64,000 nucleotides of DNA from Pagrus major (taxonomy: Eukaryota > Chordata > Actinopteri > Spariformes > Sparidae). Below are positions 28,001 to 37,600 of this stretch, in pieces. The translations under genes were made by a program, and so were the position numbers. The stretch spans positions 28,614,910-28,678,909 of the forward strand of contig NC_133223.1 in the NCBI RefSeq assembly GCF_040436345.1, given 5' to 3'. The notes beneath the pieces are model-generated. The model had not been told where the DNA came from, did no database searches, and saw only the letters and a program-made list of their open reading frames with translations. Each line of letters begins with the position of its first letter. Within the stretch, counting starts at the first letter, position 1.

Positions 28001-31000
28001 ATAAACCCGAGCCCCAAGGAAGTGCATCAAGCCTCGAAGCAAGCCTAGTGGCCAAACCCTTTAATTACATCACCCAAGTCTTTGTCCCGTTGATTTCACT
28101 GTGAAAAAGAAGCGGCTGCAAAATGATGGATATACATTTTTGAGTGTCATAACTCCCACGAAATGACTCGTTTCTCCATCAGAATATGATCTGTTCAGTC
28201 TGATGACATTCGGAAAGTATAGAAAAGGCTGGCGGAAGTCTCTAGTGTGCACATAGACCATGCCCAGAATGCATTCATCCGTGTAATTTCTTCACCGCGG
28301 GAAGTGTTTTGTTTTTATTTTGGCTTCATGTGCCACTGATCAACTTCCATAGGAATGGAAAGGGCCCCGCCTCCAACACTATATCCAGTTCTCCTTAATA
28401 CATCTGCTGTTAGAAAGCTTTTGTTACCTTCAAAGAGAGCCTGAATAGCTGTTTCCTTGTTTCCAGTCTATATTCTAACCATCTATATATATAACATATG
28501 ATATAAGTTGTTTAATCTGCTTTTCTTGCAGATTTCCCTCCAGTATTCCACATCAAGCTGAGAGATCACGTCCTCCTGGAGGGGGATCCAGTCACACTCA
28601 GCTGTTTGCCAGCAGGCAGCCCCCACCCACACATCACCTGGATGAAAGGTAAGGATGATGTAATTATGTAAATAAGGCAGTATCACATAAATAATCTTAC
28701 AGATGGATGATCAGACTTACTTCACTTGCTAATTACAGTAATTTACATAATTATTCTCGGGTGCATGAGTGCAGACACATAATGATGGCTTACATTGTAT
28801 CTCGCTGTATGCTAACATATGGTACCAGAACAACAGATGTTGCATAAAGTGTATAAAGTAAAGACACTGATTGAACAAACAGTTATGTGTGTTCTTACAG
28901 AGTGTTTTATAATCTTGACAGAACTTTCTTTTCATCCTTTATCATTTATAATAAGTACTGTTAACCTAAATATATCCATCATTATGACGATATTTATGCA
29001 TGTGTGTTTCCTCAGATAAGAAGCCCCTGGAGATCGACGCCAGGATGAACATGATCGCCTGCCCTGACGGCCGGCAGCTACTGATGATCATGCAGACCAC
29101 CAAAAAGGATGCAGGGGTCTATGAATGTGTTGCTACAAACCCTCTGGCCACCGTGTCTAGCTCCTGCACAATATCTCTTGCTCGTAAGACCTGATAAATA
29201 TATAACTTTTATGTCAGTCTGTGAGGAGCAGTGAAGCAATATGCAGTATATATTATAAATAAACAGAGTAATGAATAATGTTCTAGTCTTGGCTGGGAAG
29301 AAACTGGTGGGCATGTAAGAGCCCAAGGACGGATGATGTGAGTGTCATACTGATATATTTTGTGTTTACAGGTCTTCCCAACCGTCCTGGGACCCCTGAA
29401 ATACCTCAGAAGTACAACAACACAGCCTTGGTACTGTGGAGGCCTTCAGACACAATGGCCCCGTGCACATACTCTTTGGAGAGAAGAGCAGAGGGTCAGT
29501 GTTTACTATCAATGATTTAATGTTTTATTCAGTTTTTAAGCTGGGCACACACTGCACGATTATTGAATTGTTGTTTTACTTATACTGTACGAGTAAATCG
29601 TCTGCGATATGAAGCCAAAGCTCATGATTTATGTGCTCACACTGTGCATGAAAAAACAAGGAAAGAAATCAGCGCTCATATTAGTCGTTATTGGCGGAGG
29701 ATACATTAAAGAGAGGCATTTGCTGAGGACCACAACTCAACAAACCTGTTGCCATGGCACTCTTTTTGCCACTTTAGGCAGGCGCAGTGAGAAAAAAGGT
29801 CAATCTGTTGCTGACCACAAATTTCTGACATGTTAGAAATTCGTCCCATGGCAATTCTTGAGCAGAGCGACTGGTTGGCCCTCACTTCCCCTCGTATACA
29901 ACACGGCAAACAATGCCTGACAAAGCAAAAAAAGATGAGTCATGCAGCTCAAAAATATGGTCAGAAACAGACTCAAATCGTACAGTGTATCCCCAGCTTC
30001 AGAGAGAGGACAATGATCAGATGTCCAGAAAATGCTTTTTAGATCGAATCCCATCAGTGTCTGACTGAACGGGTTACATAGATCCACACATAATGTATGC
30101 CAAACCATATGTTGCGTGTTACCCTGAGCATTTGATATTCCTTCAAGCTATATGTACTGGAGGTATACATATGTTTCACTGTGCAGCACATCTACTCACA
30201 TCATCAACAAGAGCACATCAATAATACAACATGATCTTAAGGTTGCTATGGCAACATGTTGGCCACGGCCTACAGGTGAAGATGAAGTAGTGATCTATAC
30301 GGCAGATGAGATCTGCCAGCCTGGAACATAAATAAATTATATAAGCCTCAACAGCTTACTGTAGAGCCAACATTCAACCGAATGGAAATGTTTAATCTAC
30401 GGTATTGATACCCCCATAAATATGAAAAATAAGACTGGCTGAGGATTAGTGAAATTGTGTATTTGTGTATTTGATTTCTAATAATGGCAAGTGTGATATA
30501 ATAACACTATAAACTGTGTCTTGAAATAACATACTGATGTTATTTTTCCTCCCCCAGGTGAGACCAACTGGTTGATCGTGGCTACGGGGGTGGCAGACTG
30601 TTATTACAATGTGGTTGACTTACCAGCAGGGGGCGCCTTCAGGTTTAGGGTGGCTTGTGTCAACAAAGCTGGCCAGGGCCCCTACAGCAACCTCTCAGAA
30701 GTCATAAGCATGGATGCTGCAGGTATGTGTAAAGGAAAATATTGGATAATGTTGTGTTGATTTTAGATAAAGCTGTACAAAATAATGTACATTGGAACTG
30801 ATTTGTATGTACTGTATTTAACCTAACTGCACAATGTGTTAAAGAGGAGGTGTCTTAGTTGTAGATCATAGCCTTGCATGTATACAGTATATCAAGTCTT
30901 TAAGGTATGTCCTCTCTCCCCCCCTTTTTTTGTTTTTTATCAGAACCAGCTAAATCCAGCGCTCCTGTGGTGGTGAAGACTGTCCCAGCAACCACACCTC

Positions 31001-34000
31001 CTGCCCCTGTGGTGATGATGTCATCCATGAAAGTGCCTCCCATTAAACCAGCTCCTAGTAAATCCACCACAGTAACGCCCGCCCCTCCCGCAACTTCAGC
31101 TCCTGCTCCATCTGTGACTAAATCTGCTTCTCCGGTAACCATCAAACCCCCGGTGCAGGCCGAAGCTAGCCGCCCCGCTGTTACTCCGCCCGTTACTACA
31201 GCTCCCCCCTCAGAACCAGCTCCTGCTCAGACCACCACCGCTGTCCAAGCCCCGCCAGCCAAAGCCAAGACCACTCTTAGCATCAGTATGAGCAAACCTC
31301 AGACCAAGTTGGCGTCTCCGCCTGTTGTGCCACCCAAACCTCACAGTCCAATAAGCCCGGTCCCCACTATAATCACCAAACCTCCTTCTCCTGTATCACC
31401 ACCCGCACCCGTCATCGGGAAGCCTATTTCATCCGTTCCCATGTACAAGCCAACTACGACCGCTCGTGTTACGCCGCCTTCTCAACCCAGTTCCACTCCG
31501 ACGACCACCACCCCTTCAGTCACTACTGTGACCATCACACAGCCCGTGGTGGTGGTGCAGAGCTTGACCCCTGTGCTGCAGGGAGGGGACAGCCGGAGTA
31601 CCCCATCCGGGCGGATCACACCGTCAGGACGAGCTACACCTTCGGGACGCAGGACGCCGCTGGGAAAGCCCGGAGAGGGATCTCTGCGCCAGGGAGTTCC
31701 ACAGAAGCCTTACACCTTTATGGATGAGAAAGCAAGGTAACGATAAAATCCCCCCCGAAACTGTATGTTGTTGTTCGTTTTGTACATGATTACGGCTCTC
31801 TCTTCGCTCTTTTTACTCAGTGGACAGGGAAGTATTGACTTCTTCTTTATCGCACGCAGGGGTCGGTTCGGTGTGATCCGCGAGTGCCGAGAAAACGCCA
31901 CAGGCAACCTCTTCATGGCCAAGATTGTCCCGTATGAGGCAGACAGCAAGCAGGATGTTCTGCAGGAGTACGACATCCTCAAGTCTCTTCATCATGAAAG
32001 GATCATGGCTCTGCACGAAGCGTACGTCACGCCGCGCTACCTGGTCCTCATCTCCGAGTACTGCAGTGGGAAGGAGCTGCTCTTCAGCCTCATAGACAGG
32101 TGAAGCCAAACAGCTGCACTTGTTGAGCTGGTTTGTCTGATGTGAAATCATTACGTGGTTTCTTATTAACACTGACTTCAAATATTCATCCTAGAGCTCT
32201 CCTCTAACAAGCTGTTTTCATTTTCCGGCGTGTTTCAGGTTCCGTTACTCTGAGGATGACGTGGTGACCTACATTGTGCAGATCCTCCAGGGTCTGGATT
32301 ACCTCCATACCCGGCGCATCCTCCACCTGGACATCAAGCCAGAGAACGTCATCGTCACCTACATGAACGTCATCAAGATCATTGATTTTGGCAGCGCTCA
32401 GACTTACAACCCACTCTTCCTCAAGCAGTTCAGCCCTCCTATTGGAACACTGGAGTACATGTGTAAGAGTCCTGTTTTAAAGCTGCTCTAATCTATATTC
32501 TTATGTTAACAATTGATCAGATGACTGTGTGTAATGTTAAAATGATCACCCGACTGCAGCTTTTTGCCATCCTTCAGCTCATTATTGTAGTTTTACGGCC
32601 TGCAACTTTATAGATTTTATTCAGTTCACGGGTCTCATTAGTGGTGTTTCTGATCACACAGAAAAATCCCTAATGAACCGACTGTGAGCTACCTGCCCTG
32701 CACCAAATGTCAGACAGACAACGTTAGCAACTCGCTGGTAAACATAGCCGAGCATTTAGCATCTTAAGAGCCAGATATTTCCTTTAAGAGTTGGTTGAGA
32801 CCAAAACAGAGCTAAAAGGAGAGCGATTTATGGCATTAATATTTACCAGGTGGATGGAAACACGACAGTATCAGTATCAGTATCTGCTGGATGTAAAATT
32901 AAGCAACTCTTTGCTAACACATTCGGACAACAAGCTGTGACCAGAAAATCAAGTCGCTTTTATTCCTGTATTTACTTTGTCAGTGAGTTACCAAAACTTT
33001 AATTACTCAGCAAGTCTCATTAACGTCAAGATCTATTTTTACAAGAGGGACACTTTAGAAAAATGTTGTTTAGGATTTTTATTCAACATTTTAATACAGC
33101 TATTTTGATTTATAAAATATAACTTTCTGCACCTTTCAGTGCAAATCTTTACTTTGCTCTTTTATTATAAAGAAAATGAAACAAAGCACACTTTATAGAG
33201 TGCAACTGAAAGATCTTCCTCTTTGTTGATATACTGTATTGATACAGATCTTCTCATGTTATTTGCTGATATCGACGGTTTATGTAACTGTTCTCTTTGT
33301 GGGCGTGCACCAGCATCTGAAACACAGGAGAGTTACAATCTAACTACGCATTCACACATTTTAAAAAGCGACACATACCCTCACAGCTAATTAATAATAA
33401 ACTGTTGTTTATGTTGTTACAAAGAACATTTTCAGAAGAAATCAAAGTTCTGTATAAAACAATGACGGCTGTGCGTTGTTCCTTTCTTCTCCTTGCAGCT
33501 CCGGAGATGTTGAAAGGGGACGTTGTTGGCCCTCCAGCTGACATCTGGAGCGTGGGCGTACTAACTTTCATCATGTGAGTTCTGCTTTCACAGCTTCCAC
33601 CCAGCAAGCCCTCTTTAAATAGCAATGTAATAGTGTTCTTTATGTGAAATGAAGCTTATGATTGAGCAATTTGTCTGACGCATTTGCATTTCAGATTTCA
33701 GGTATTTTTCCTTATGCTGTGATTTTACATCTTGCTGCTCTTGTAATATTGAATTAATTCACTACTAACCTAACAAACCTTCACAGATATTATTTTGCAT
33801 TGTTCATATGTTTTGAGGGATCTTTTGTGAGTTTCGTATCTTCTCCCGGATCTTCCAGGTTGAGCGGCAGGTCGCCTTTCGTTGAAATTGATCCTCAGGA
33901 GACTGAAGCCAGGATCCAGGCGGCAAAGTTTGACCTCTCTAAACTCTACCAGAATGTGTCCCAAAGTGCCTCTCTGTTTCTTAAGAAGATCCTCTGTAGC

Positions 34001-34613
34001 TACCCATGGTAAGATGAACATTAACTTCTAGATCTAATATGTCAGATATTGCTTGTATTTTATTATGAAACATTCAAAATGTGAAGAAATGTGTAGAGAA
34101 AGTTTTGACGTGATTTCAAAAACATCTATGTATTGTGTTGCTGAGATATCCACTGAAGTTAGCATGCTAACCAGCTAGCCTTGGCCTGTCCTGACATAAT
34201 AGTACTTAAAGGAGTATTAGTCCGATAGTATTACCCCGTCGTGGGGGGCAGTGCAGCAGTGTAGCTAATAGTTCAAGCAAGACACGGCCACAGGACGGCC
34301 ACTGCACCACATCATGCATACATCTCTCTAACATCCTCACTGTCCGGTCTTCAACAGGGCCCGTCCCTCCATTAAGGACTGCTTCAACAACTCCTGGCTT
34401 CAAGATGCCTACCTGATGCGCCTCCGCAGGCAGACTCTCACCTTCACAACCACCCGTCTCAAGGATTTCTTGGCCGAACAGCAGCGCAGGCGGGAGGTGG
34501 TGGCCACCAAGCACAAAGTTCTCCTGCGGTCCTACCAGAGCTCGCCACAAACCCCCACCAGCCCCGCCACGCCGAATGTGCCCACTTCACCCACCGCACC
34601 TGTCGCCCAGTGA
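644..34613 (+). CDS. speg: speg: striated-muscle preferentially expressed protein kinase, complete, 41 coding exons
   Basis: Giant muscle kinase of the titin/obscurin/MLCK family. In mammals it acts at triads and sarcomeres with MTM1, JPH2, RyR and SERCA2. Exons: 644-1061, 10859-10945, 11614-11680, 11795-13350, 13503-13646, 13748-13930, 14617-14783, 15030-15118, 16451-16626, 17899-18159, 18266-18424, 18551-18740, 18832-19061, 19418-19537, 19973-20077, 20382-20588, 20677-20800, 21348-21520, 21605-21717, 21826-21994, 22133-22229, 22358-22558, 22775-22832, 22974-23051, 23203-23375, 23466-23492, 23647-23799, 24389-24431, 24546-24614, 24736-27445, 27568-27717, 28532-28648, 29016-29183, 29372-29494, 30558-30722, 30944-31736, 31860-32099, 32239-32462, 33499-33574, 33859-34008, 34358-34613. 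They sum to 10809 nt with consistent phases, giving 3602 residues (human about 3267, from memory). The start matches the human N-terminus (APPSP..P.KR.K) and has A at -3. Whether this is spega or spegb is not resolved. Introns 2, 6, 13-15, 17, 27, 32 and 40 show no other gene. Confidence 0.96.
6141..6240. repeat. two-tier inverted repeat (foldback element) in speg intron 1
   Basis: The outer arms AAGTGATTCTGGAG (6147-6160) and CTCCAGAATCACTT (6221-6234) are perfect 14-nt complements. They extend to TGCA at both outer ends with two mismatches (6141-6240). The inner arms AGTCTCGTTCC (6179-6189) and GGAACGAGACT (6207-6217) are perfect 11-nt complements. A 17-nt centre and a bulge remain unpaired. 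This is probably the remnant of a foldback or MITE-type element. Confidence 0.8.
7877..7902. repeat. (TA)n microsatellite
   Basis: About 13 TA units in speg intron 1. Simple sequence, no function implied. Confidence 0.95.
8440..8461 (+). repeat. G-rich tract with quadruplex potential
   Basis: GGG-T-GGGGG-T followed by 12 consecutive G on the + (sense) strand of speg intron 1. Four or more G-tracts with short loops fit the usual quadruplex pattern in DNA or in the pre-mRNA. Confidence 0.7.
9170..9430. repeat. dispersed teleost repeat copy
   Basis: Contains the words 'GGACCATGAATGTCTGTA', 'CCAATAGTTGTTGAGATAT' and 'GTCTGGACCAAAG'. I recognise these from a common dispersed repeat of teleost genomes. 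A related copy in the opposite orientation occurs at about 49200-49540 ('TTTGGTCCGGACTGAAATATCTC'). The class is not resolved. Confidence 0.6.
10859..13350 (+). CDS. speg: speg exons 2-4: acidic stretch then long Ser/Arg-rich disordered linker
   Basis: Residues about 140-709. Exon 2 (10859-10945) gives an acidic [10 protein letters not shown] stretch, like human DSETAEDD. Exon 3 (11614-11680) is small and was placed because only it restores the frame between exons 2 and 4. Exon 4 (11795-13350) is 1556 nt. It encodes phosphosite-like Ser-Pro and Arg-Arg-x-Ser motifs ([25 protein letters not shown]) that track human SPEG, a short Gln run (QQQQQ) and repeated 'LRK(V/I)E.RP.SPLVQ' units. No globular fold is evident. 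The exon ends with TTAG|GTTAGA. Confidence 0.88.
11046..11230. repeat. dispersed teleost repeat in speg intron 2
   Basis: Carries the words 'GGCAGCTGGACTTGTTTCAG', 'GACATTTCACCTGTCATCTG', 'AAGCTTCTTTAGTTCTAACT' and a final 'AGTCATCCAGGTCATGG', familiar from an abundant teleost repeat. It lies between exons 2 and 3 and does not touch the splice sites. Confidence 0.6.
13503..13930 (+). CDS. speg: speg exons 5-6: Ig-like domain 2
   Basis: Residues about 710-818. The domain opens with [19 protein letters not shown], nearly identical to human SPEG just before its second Ig. Exon 5 carries the B-strand cysteine ([10 protein letters not shown]). Exon 6 (13748-13930) carries the tryptophan (VTWRRDN) and D-G-G-K-Y-C-V-T. 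The intron between them is 101 bp and splits the domain at the usual C-strand position. Confidence 0.92.
14617..16626 (+). CDS. speg: speg exons 7-9: linker and Ig-like domain 3 (APEG1 core)
   Basis: Residues about 819-962. Exon 7 holds the conserved [12 protein letters not shown] linker. Exons 8 (15030-15118) and 9 (16451-16626) form the Ig domain that makes up most of the mammalian short isoform APEG1: [15 protein letters not shown] at the exon junction, then [19 protein letters not shown]. In-frame ATGs at 14655 and 14715 inside exon 7 could serve a short muscle isoform, but I see no strong promoter evidence. Intron 8 (1332 bp) splits the Ig domain and holds nothing I can identify. Confidence 0.9.
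16689..16745. repeat. perfect 26-bp inverted repeat with 5-nt loop
   Basis: The left arm 16689-16714 (starts TTTTCCCTCTTACC) and right arm 16720-16745 (ends GGTAAGAGGGAAAA) are perfect complements around the loop TATCC. I associate the arm sequence CTCTTACCTGTAGTGCTATT with the end of a common teleost MITE, so this is probably a pair of termini with the interior deleted. The right arm contains CAG|GTAAGA, a consensus 5' splice site. Confidence 0.88.
17140..17515. repeat. dispersed teleost repeat with embedded CGTAT microsatellite
   Basis: Contains 'GAAACCGGAGTACTTGGAGC', 'AAACCCACGCAAGCACGGG', 'GGGATTTGAACCCAGGACG' and 'GCAACAGCGCTAACCACTGTG', a familiar teleost interspersed repeat. A pentanucleotide array (TATCG)n at about 17415-17480 sits where the repeat usually continues. 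An opposite-orientation fragment ('GCTCAGTGGTTGGCTCTGTC') occurs near 46179. Confidence 0.65.
17899..19537 (+). CDS. speg: speg exons 10-14: Ig-like domains 4, 5 and 6
   Basis: Residues about 963-1282. Exon 10 alone encodes Ig4 ([36 protein letters not shown]). Exons 11-12 encode Ig5 ([45 protein letters not shown]; the usual F-strand Cys is Val here). Exons 13-14 encode Ig6 after a conserved linker ([13 protein letters not shown]), with [21 protein letters not shown]. All match human SPEG closely. A second, in-frame donor lies 66 nt past the end of exon 14. Confidence 0.93.
19973..20588 (+). CDS. speg: speg exons 15-16: fibronectin type III domain 1
   Basis: Residues about 1283-1386. Exon 15 gives the N-terminal FnIII strands ([23 protein letters not shown]). 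Exon 16 (20382-20588) gives the Tyr/Leu pattern of the later strands ([38 protein letters not shown]). Human SPEG has its first FnIII at the same place, after Ig6. Confidence 0.9.
20677..21994 (+). CDS. speg: speg exons 17-20: Ig-like domains 7 and 8
   Basis: Residues about 1387-1579. Exons 17-18 form Ig7 ([39 protein letters not shown]), a divergent Ig lacking the usual cysteine pair, as in human. Exons 19-20 form Ig8 ([49 protein letters not shown]), the Ig next to kinase 1. Intron 17 (547 bp) contains a short GTT repeat near 20946. Confidence 0.92.
22133..24614 (+). CDS. speg: speg exons 21-29: protein kinase domain 1
   Basis: Residues about 1595-1879. Visible kinase landmarks: glycine loop region RRGAFSYIK (the first loop glycine of human, IGRGAFS, is Arg here); ATP-binding Lys in AAKF (about K1633); alpha-C Glu in LREMNLL; catalytic loop HLDIKPDN (about D1722; HLD is typical of the titin/MLCK group); CDFGN (about D1742); [18 protein letters not shown]; closing [15 protein letters not shown]. 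Exon 26 is only 27 nt and exon 28 only 43 nt. Intron 22 has U12-type splice signals. Apart from the loop glycine the catalytic residues are present, so an active kinase is plausible. Confidence 0.94.
24736..27717 (+). CDS. speg: speg exons 30-31: very large Ser/Glu-rich inter-kinase linker
   Basis: Residues about 1880-2832; exon 30 alone is 2710 nt. It begins with conserved [19 protein letters not shown] just after kinase 1, then [20 protein letters not shown] and [11 protein letters not shown] as in human. Arg-Gly-Ser phosphosite-like repeats follow ([24 protein letters not shown]), then a Glu-rich stretch (26100-26260) and C-terminal blocks shared with human ([26 protein letters not shown]). 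Low complexity throughout, with no catalytic fold. The conserved blocks show that the ORF is real coding sequence. Confidence 0.93.
27850..28400. repeat. dispersed repeat region in speg intron 31
   Basis: Begins with 'AGCAGCCGGTTAGCTTAGCT' and 'GGAAACGGCTAGCGTGGCTC', later 'GGCTGCTCCCAGCCAAGAAA' and 'TAGTCTGGCACATA', typical of an abundant teleost repeat. The sequence to about 28400 looks like a second repeat unit. Intron 31 (814 bp) otherwise holds nothing. Confidence 0.5.
28532..30722 (+). CDS. speg: speg exons 32-35: Ig-like domain 9 and fibronectin type III domain 2
   Basis: Residues about 2833-3023. Ig9 (exons 32-33): [47 protein letters not shown]. FnIII-2 (exons 34-35): [34 protein letters not shown], then [16 protein letters not shown] and [18 protein letters not shown]. 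The Ig-FnIII-kinase order before kinase 2 matches the titin/MLCK layout. The intron between exons 34 and 35 (1063 bp) is largely a terminal-inverted-repeat element. Confidence 0.93.
29538..29999. mobile_element. MITE-like element with terminal inverted repeats in speg intron 34
   Basis: The left end AAGCTGGGCACACACTGCAC and the right end (29976-29999), read in reverse complement as AAGCTGGGGATACACTGTAC, match at nearly all positions over about 24 nt. The element is about 460 bp with no transposase ORF, so it is a non-autonomous DNA transposon. The superfamily is not resolved because no clear target duplication is seen. Confidence 0.72.
30944..31736 (+). CDS. speg: speg exon 36: Pro/Thr/Ser-rich linker to kinase 2
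   Basis: Residues about 3024-3287. Dense Pro, Thr, Ala and Val with repeated PAP, SPVSPP and TPSGR units ([17 protein letters not shown] near the end). The last part, [18 protein letters not shown], is conserved with human and leads into kinase 2. The region is probably disordered. The donor AAG|GTAACG is phase 2. Confidence 0.93.
31860..34613 (+). CDS. speg: speg exons 37-41: protein kinase domain 2 and C-terminus
   Basis: Residues about 3288-3602. Landmarks: [15 protein letters not shown] glycine-loop region; ATP-binding Lys in FMAKIV (about K3309); HLDIKPEN (about D3399); IDFGSAQ (about D3417); a YMSPEML activation-segment end (SPE where most kinases, including human SPEG, have APE); [22 protein letters not shown]. 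The conserved tail [14 protein letters not shown] and KHKVLLRSY matches human. A Pro/Thr-rich extension of about 25 residues beyond the human end precedes the TGA at 34611. Confidence 0.95.
32463..33498 (+). other. speg intron 38
   Basis: 1036 bp inside kinase 2. Part of it (about 32600-32890; 'CCAAATGTCAGACAGACAACGT', 'CTCATTAGTGGTG') looks like an old dispersed teleost repeat. No additional exon or RNA gene seen. Confidence 0.6.
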
Positions 34614-37600
34614 ACACAGGCTTCCTACACACCAGTCGGGCGGGGACTGTAGGACAAGACGTTGAGGCGGTCCCTTCAGGTTTGAGTTGTCGAACTTGGT
34701 CGGAAGAAAAAAGAGAAACTCAAGAAACCAGCAGCGGCTGTGATCTACAGAGACGTCTTTTTTCTTTTCTGGTTCTGAAAGAGAATCGAAAAGAAATCTT
34801 TCACACCGAAGGGAACTCTTACTTACAAGAGCCTGAGTGCATTTTTTTATACGGTGGACCTTTGTTCATACAAGGCGGGATGTTGTCTTCTAGTTAGTAC
34901 CTCAAGGTTTGTAACTTTGCATACGTTTTGGATAAATGACTTCCTTTCTTACCGTCAACTCTACAGTCATTAGAGGGGACACAAGTGAATACCATGAAAG
35001 GCCTAAAATTACTGTTTCATTCAAGTTGCTCCAAGATTATGAATATTTAGCACCATTTCAAAACAAAGAGTGTTTAAACGATTGCTACACCTCCACTAAA
35101 TCAGCCTATACAATCATAGTCACCTGTTTCCTGACCAGATTTACATTCTACGATGTCTAACTCTGCGTCCTTGACGAAGGCCAGCCTTGAATGCTACGTA
35201 TTTCTCTCCGCAAACATAAGAATTAAAGCAGTTAGTCGTGCTACAGCACCTGAGTTTTTATACTGCTGTAGCATCTCAGTGATTGTCAGGATTGTAGCAG
35301 TTCCAGTTCAAGCTCCTTTTTTCTTTTGAGTTTTTTGAGTTGAGAGGAAACATCGGAGGATTCTCTACAAGGGCTACTAGAAAAAGCACTCTTACAATCA
35401 GCACAGATTTCTTCCCTAATGTTACTTAATAGGATAGTAATGATTCTCTCACTCTCAAGGGCAGAACTGATTGTTTTTTAAGGCCATCATTTCTGCTCTG
35501 AGAAACGATGTTGACAGCACAAGTGGCTCCATGCGGGACTGTCACGGTCATAGCTGCCCGGCAGGCGCTAGTTCCTTCAGCACAAATAAGCTAACAACCA
35601 CCACATTGGCTTCCAGGTAAACGAAACTCCTCCACTCAGCCCGGCGTAAAGGATCCAGCGTGATTAGCCTGTCAGAGAAAATGAGATTTACAAGTGTGCT
35701 GAGTCAGTCAGTCATTAAATGTCAGATTATTCAGGGGGTTAGTGGTGAAATGAATCCCTTTAGAAAACCCACTGGTGATCCTGGGGTGCCCCCAAGTGCC
35801 CTTAACCAGTCAGCAGTAGTCAGCATTAGAAAATAGCCTCTTTAATTCATTGATAGGATGTTTATTGAGACGTTACTGAGTGTATTAGTTCTTATTTTAG
35901 CTGTAATTTTCAATCGCTAACAGCTTTGAAAAAAAGGTTTTGCTTCATTTGGTTTATATAAATTATAGTTTTTAAATGGCAGAACTTTTTATAAATAAAG
36001 TGAAGTAAGATTTAAAATGGTTATAATTATATTATAATTGATTATTTATTTATTCCCTTAAGACGAAGTGTCAAACGGCTGTTTGGTTTCCAGCCCACAG
36101 AAGCTCACAGGACGCTGTACACAGTGATCAACACATGAATTAAATACATATGCAAGACTGTTGCCCCTGCAGACTGTACAGAGCATAAAATCATAGATGT
36201 TAAAATCTTAATTTGTAAATAAGAGACGCTCTTATTCCATTTTCTATACCTCTTTCTGTACCTCTTCAGCCCTGTTCGCACAGGACTAGTATTACCTGGG
36301 GAGCTCTGGTCATTTTTAATAATTGCAGACGTCTTAATCTTAATCTGTGATTGAATCTGTGATCTTAATCCTGTGTAAATCTGCCATGTCCGTAATTTAA
36401 ACCATATAACTACCATATTTCACCAAACACCGAGGTCATGTTAGTCTCTTTGAATCAGCATCTCTGTGATTAGGGATTGTATTTTTTTTTTTTTTTTTAC
36501 ATCTGAAGTAAGAAATTCGATCACAGTTCATAATATATGAGCAGCAGTAAACAGCTGCACTGTGAAATTGGCTATATTGGCATTTAAAATGAGTGGCAGA
36601 GACAGTTGGGAGGAAAAGTACAGCTATAAAGCAACTTTTGCTTGATCTAAATGAGCTGCAAATGTGTATTTATGCTTCTAACACATGCAGAAATTTGGCA
36701 AATCAACTCTAAACCATATTAATAATGTGGCTGCTGAAGAACAGACACTTGGATATGAGAGCCTTGACATCATATCCAGGAGATTATGTCAGTAAATCAG
36801 AGTGAACGCGCCTCGCAAAACACAAACGTGAGGTGATGATTTTGTCCCCTGGTGATACCAGTCCTGTCCAAATAGGGTTTTAATCAACAGATAAAATAAC
36901 AGAAATTAAAATAGGTTAATGTTCATCGTCAAGATGACGTAGATAAGAGGACACGTGCCTCTCAAACTTTTTATTTTTGTTTATTTGTGTTCTCTCTGGT
37001 TTTAGTCCCATAAAACTCTTAACTTTCATTTTTAGACGACACGATTGAAGACTGCAGTTGGACACGTACTGAAACTTGTCCCTGGTTAAAAGTAGAACAC
37101 GACTCAGTGGTTTAACAGTGTTTAAAAGTTATTTACGTTCTCAGTTTAGTCATATGCAAAAGATTAATAAATGAATAAAGAACTATGTAGTTTAGAGTTT
37201 CCAGATGTGTTTATTATATAAGATATATATAGAAGTTCATCCTCAGAGTCGCTCCCAGTACATCTGCTTCAACATCACATGGATGGTTTGATCTCTCCTC
37301 GTTATCTTACAGTAGATATAAGTTGTACTTCTTTGTTTCTTTTCACTTTTTAAGACCAGCATGTGAAACATTTGCACAAATGTCAGATTATTTTTGATCA
37401 CTTTTGATCATTTTTACTGTCACGTGTGTCGATATCAAGTACAGATTTTCACACTTCACACGCACAGAGTGTCATTTCTGATTTATTTTTAATAAAAGAG
37501 GTCATCAAGAGGTCATAATCAGACACTGACGAGATGATATTCAGAAACACCGTCATCAAATCAATCTGTGCATTGACTGACAGAGATTGTTGGTTATTCT

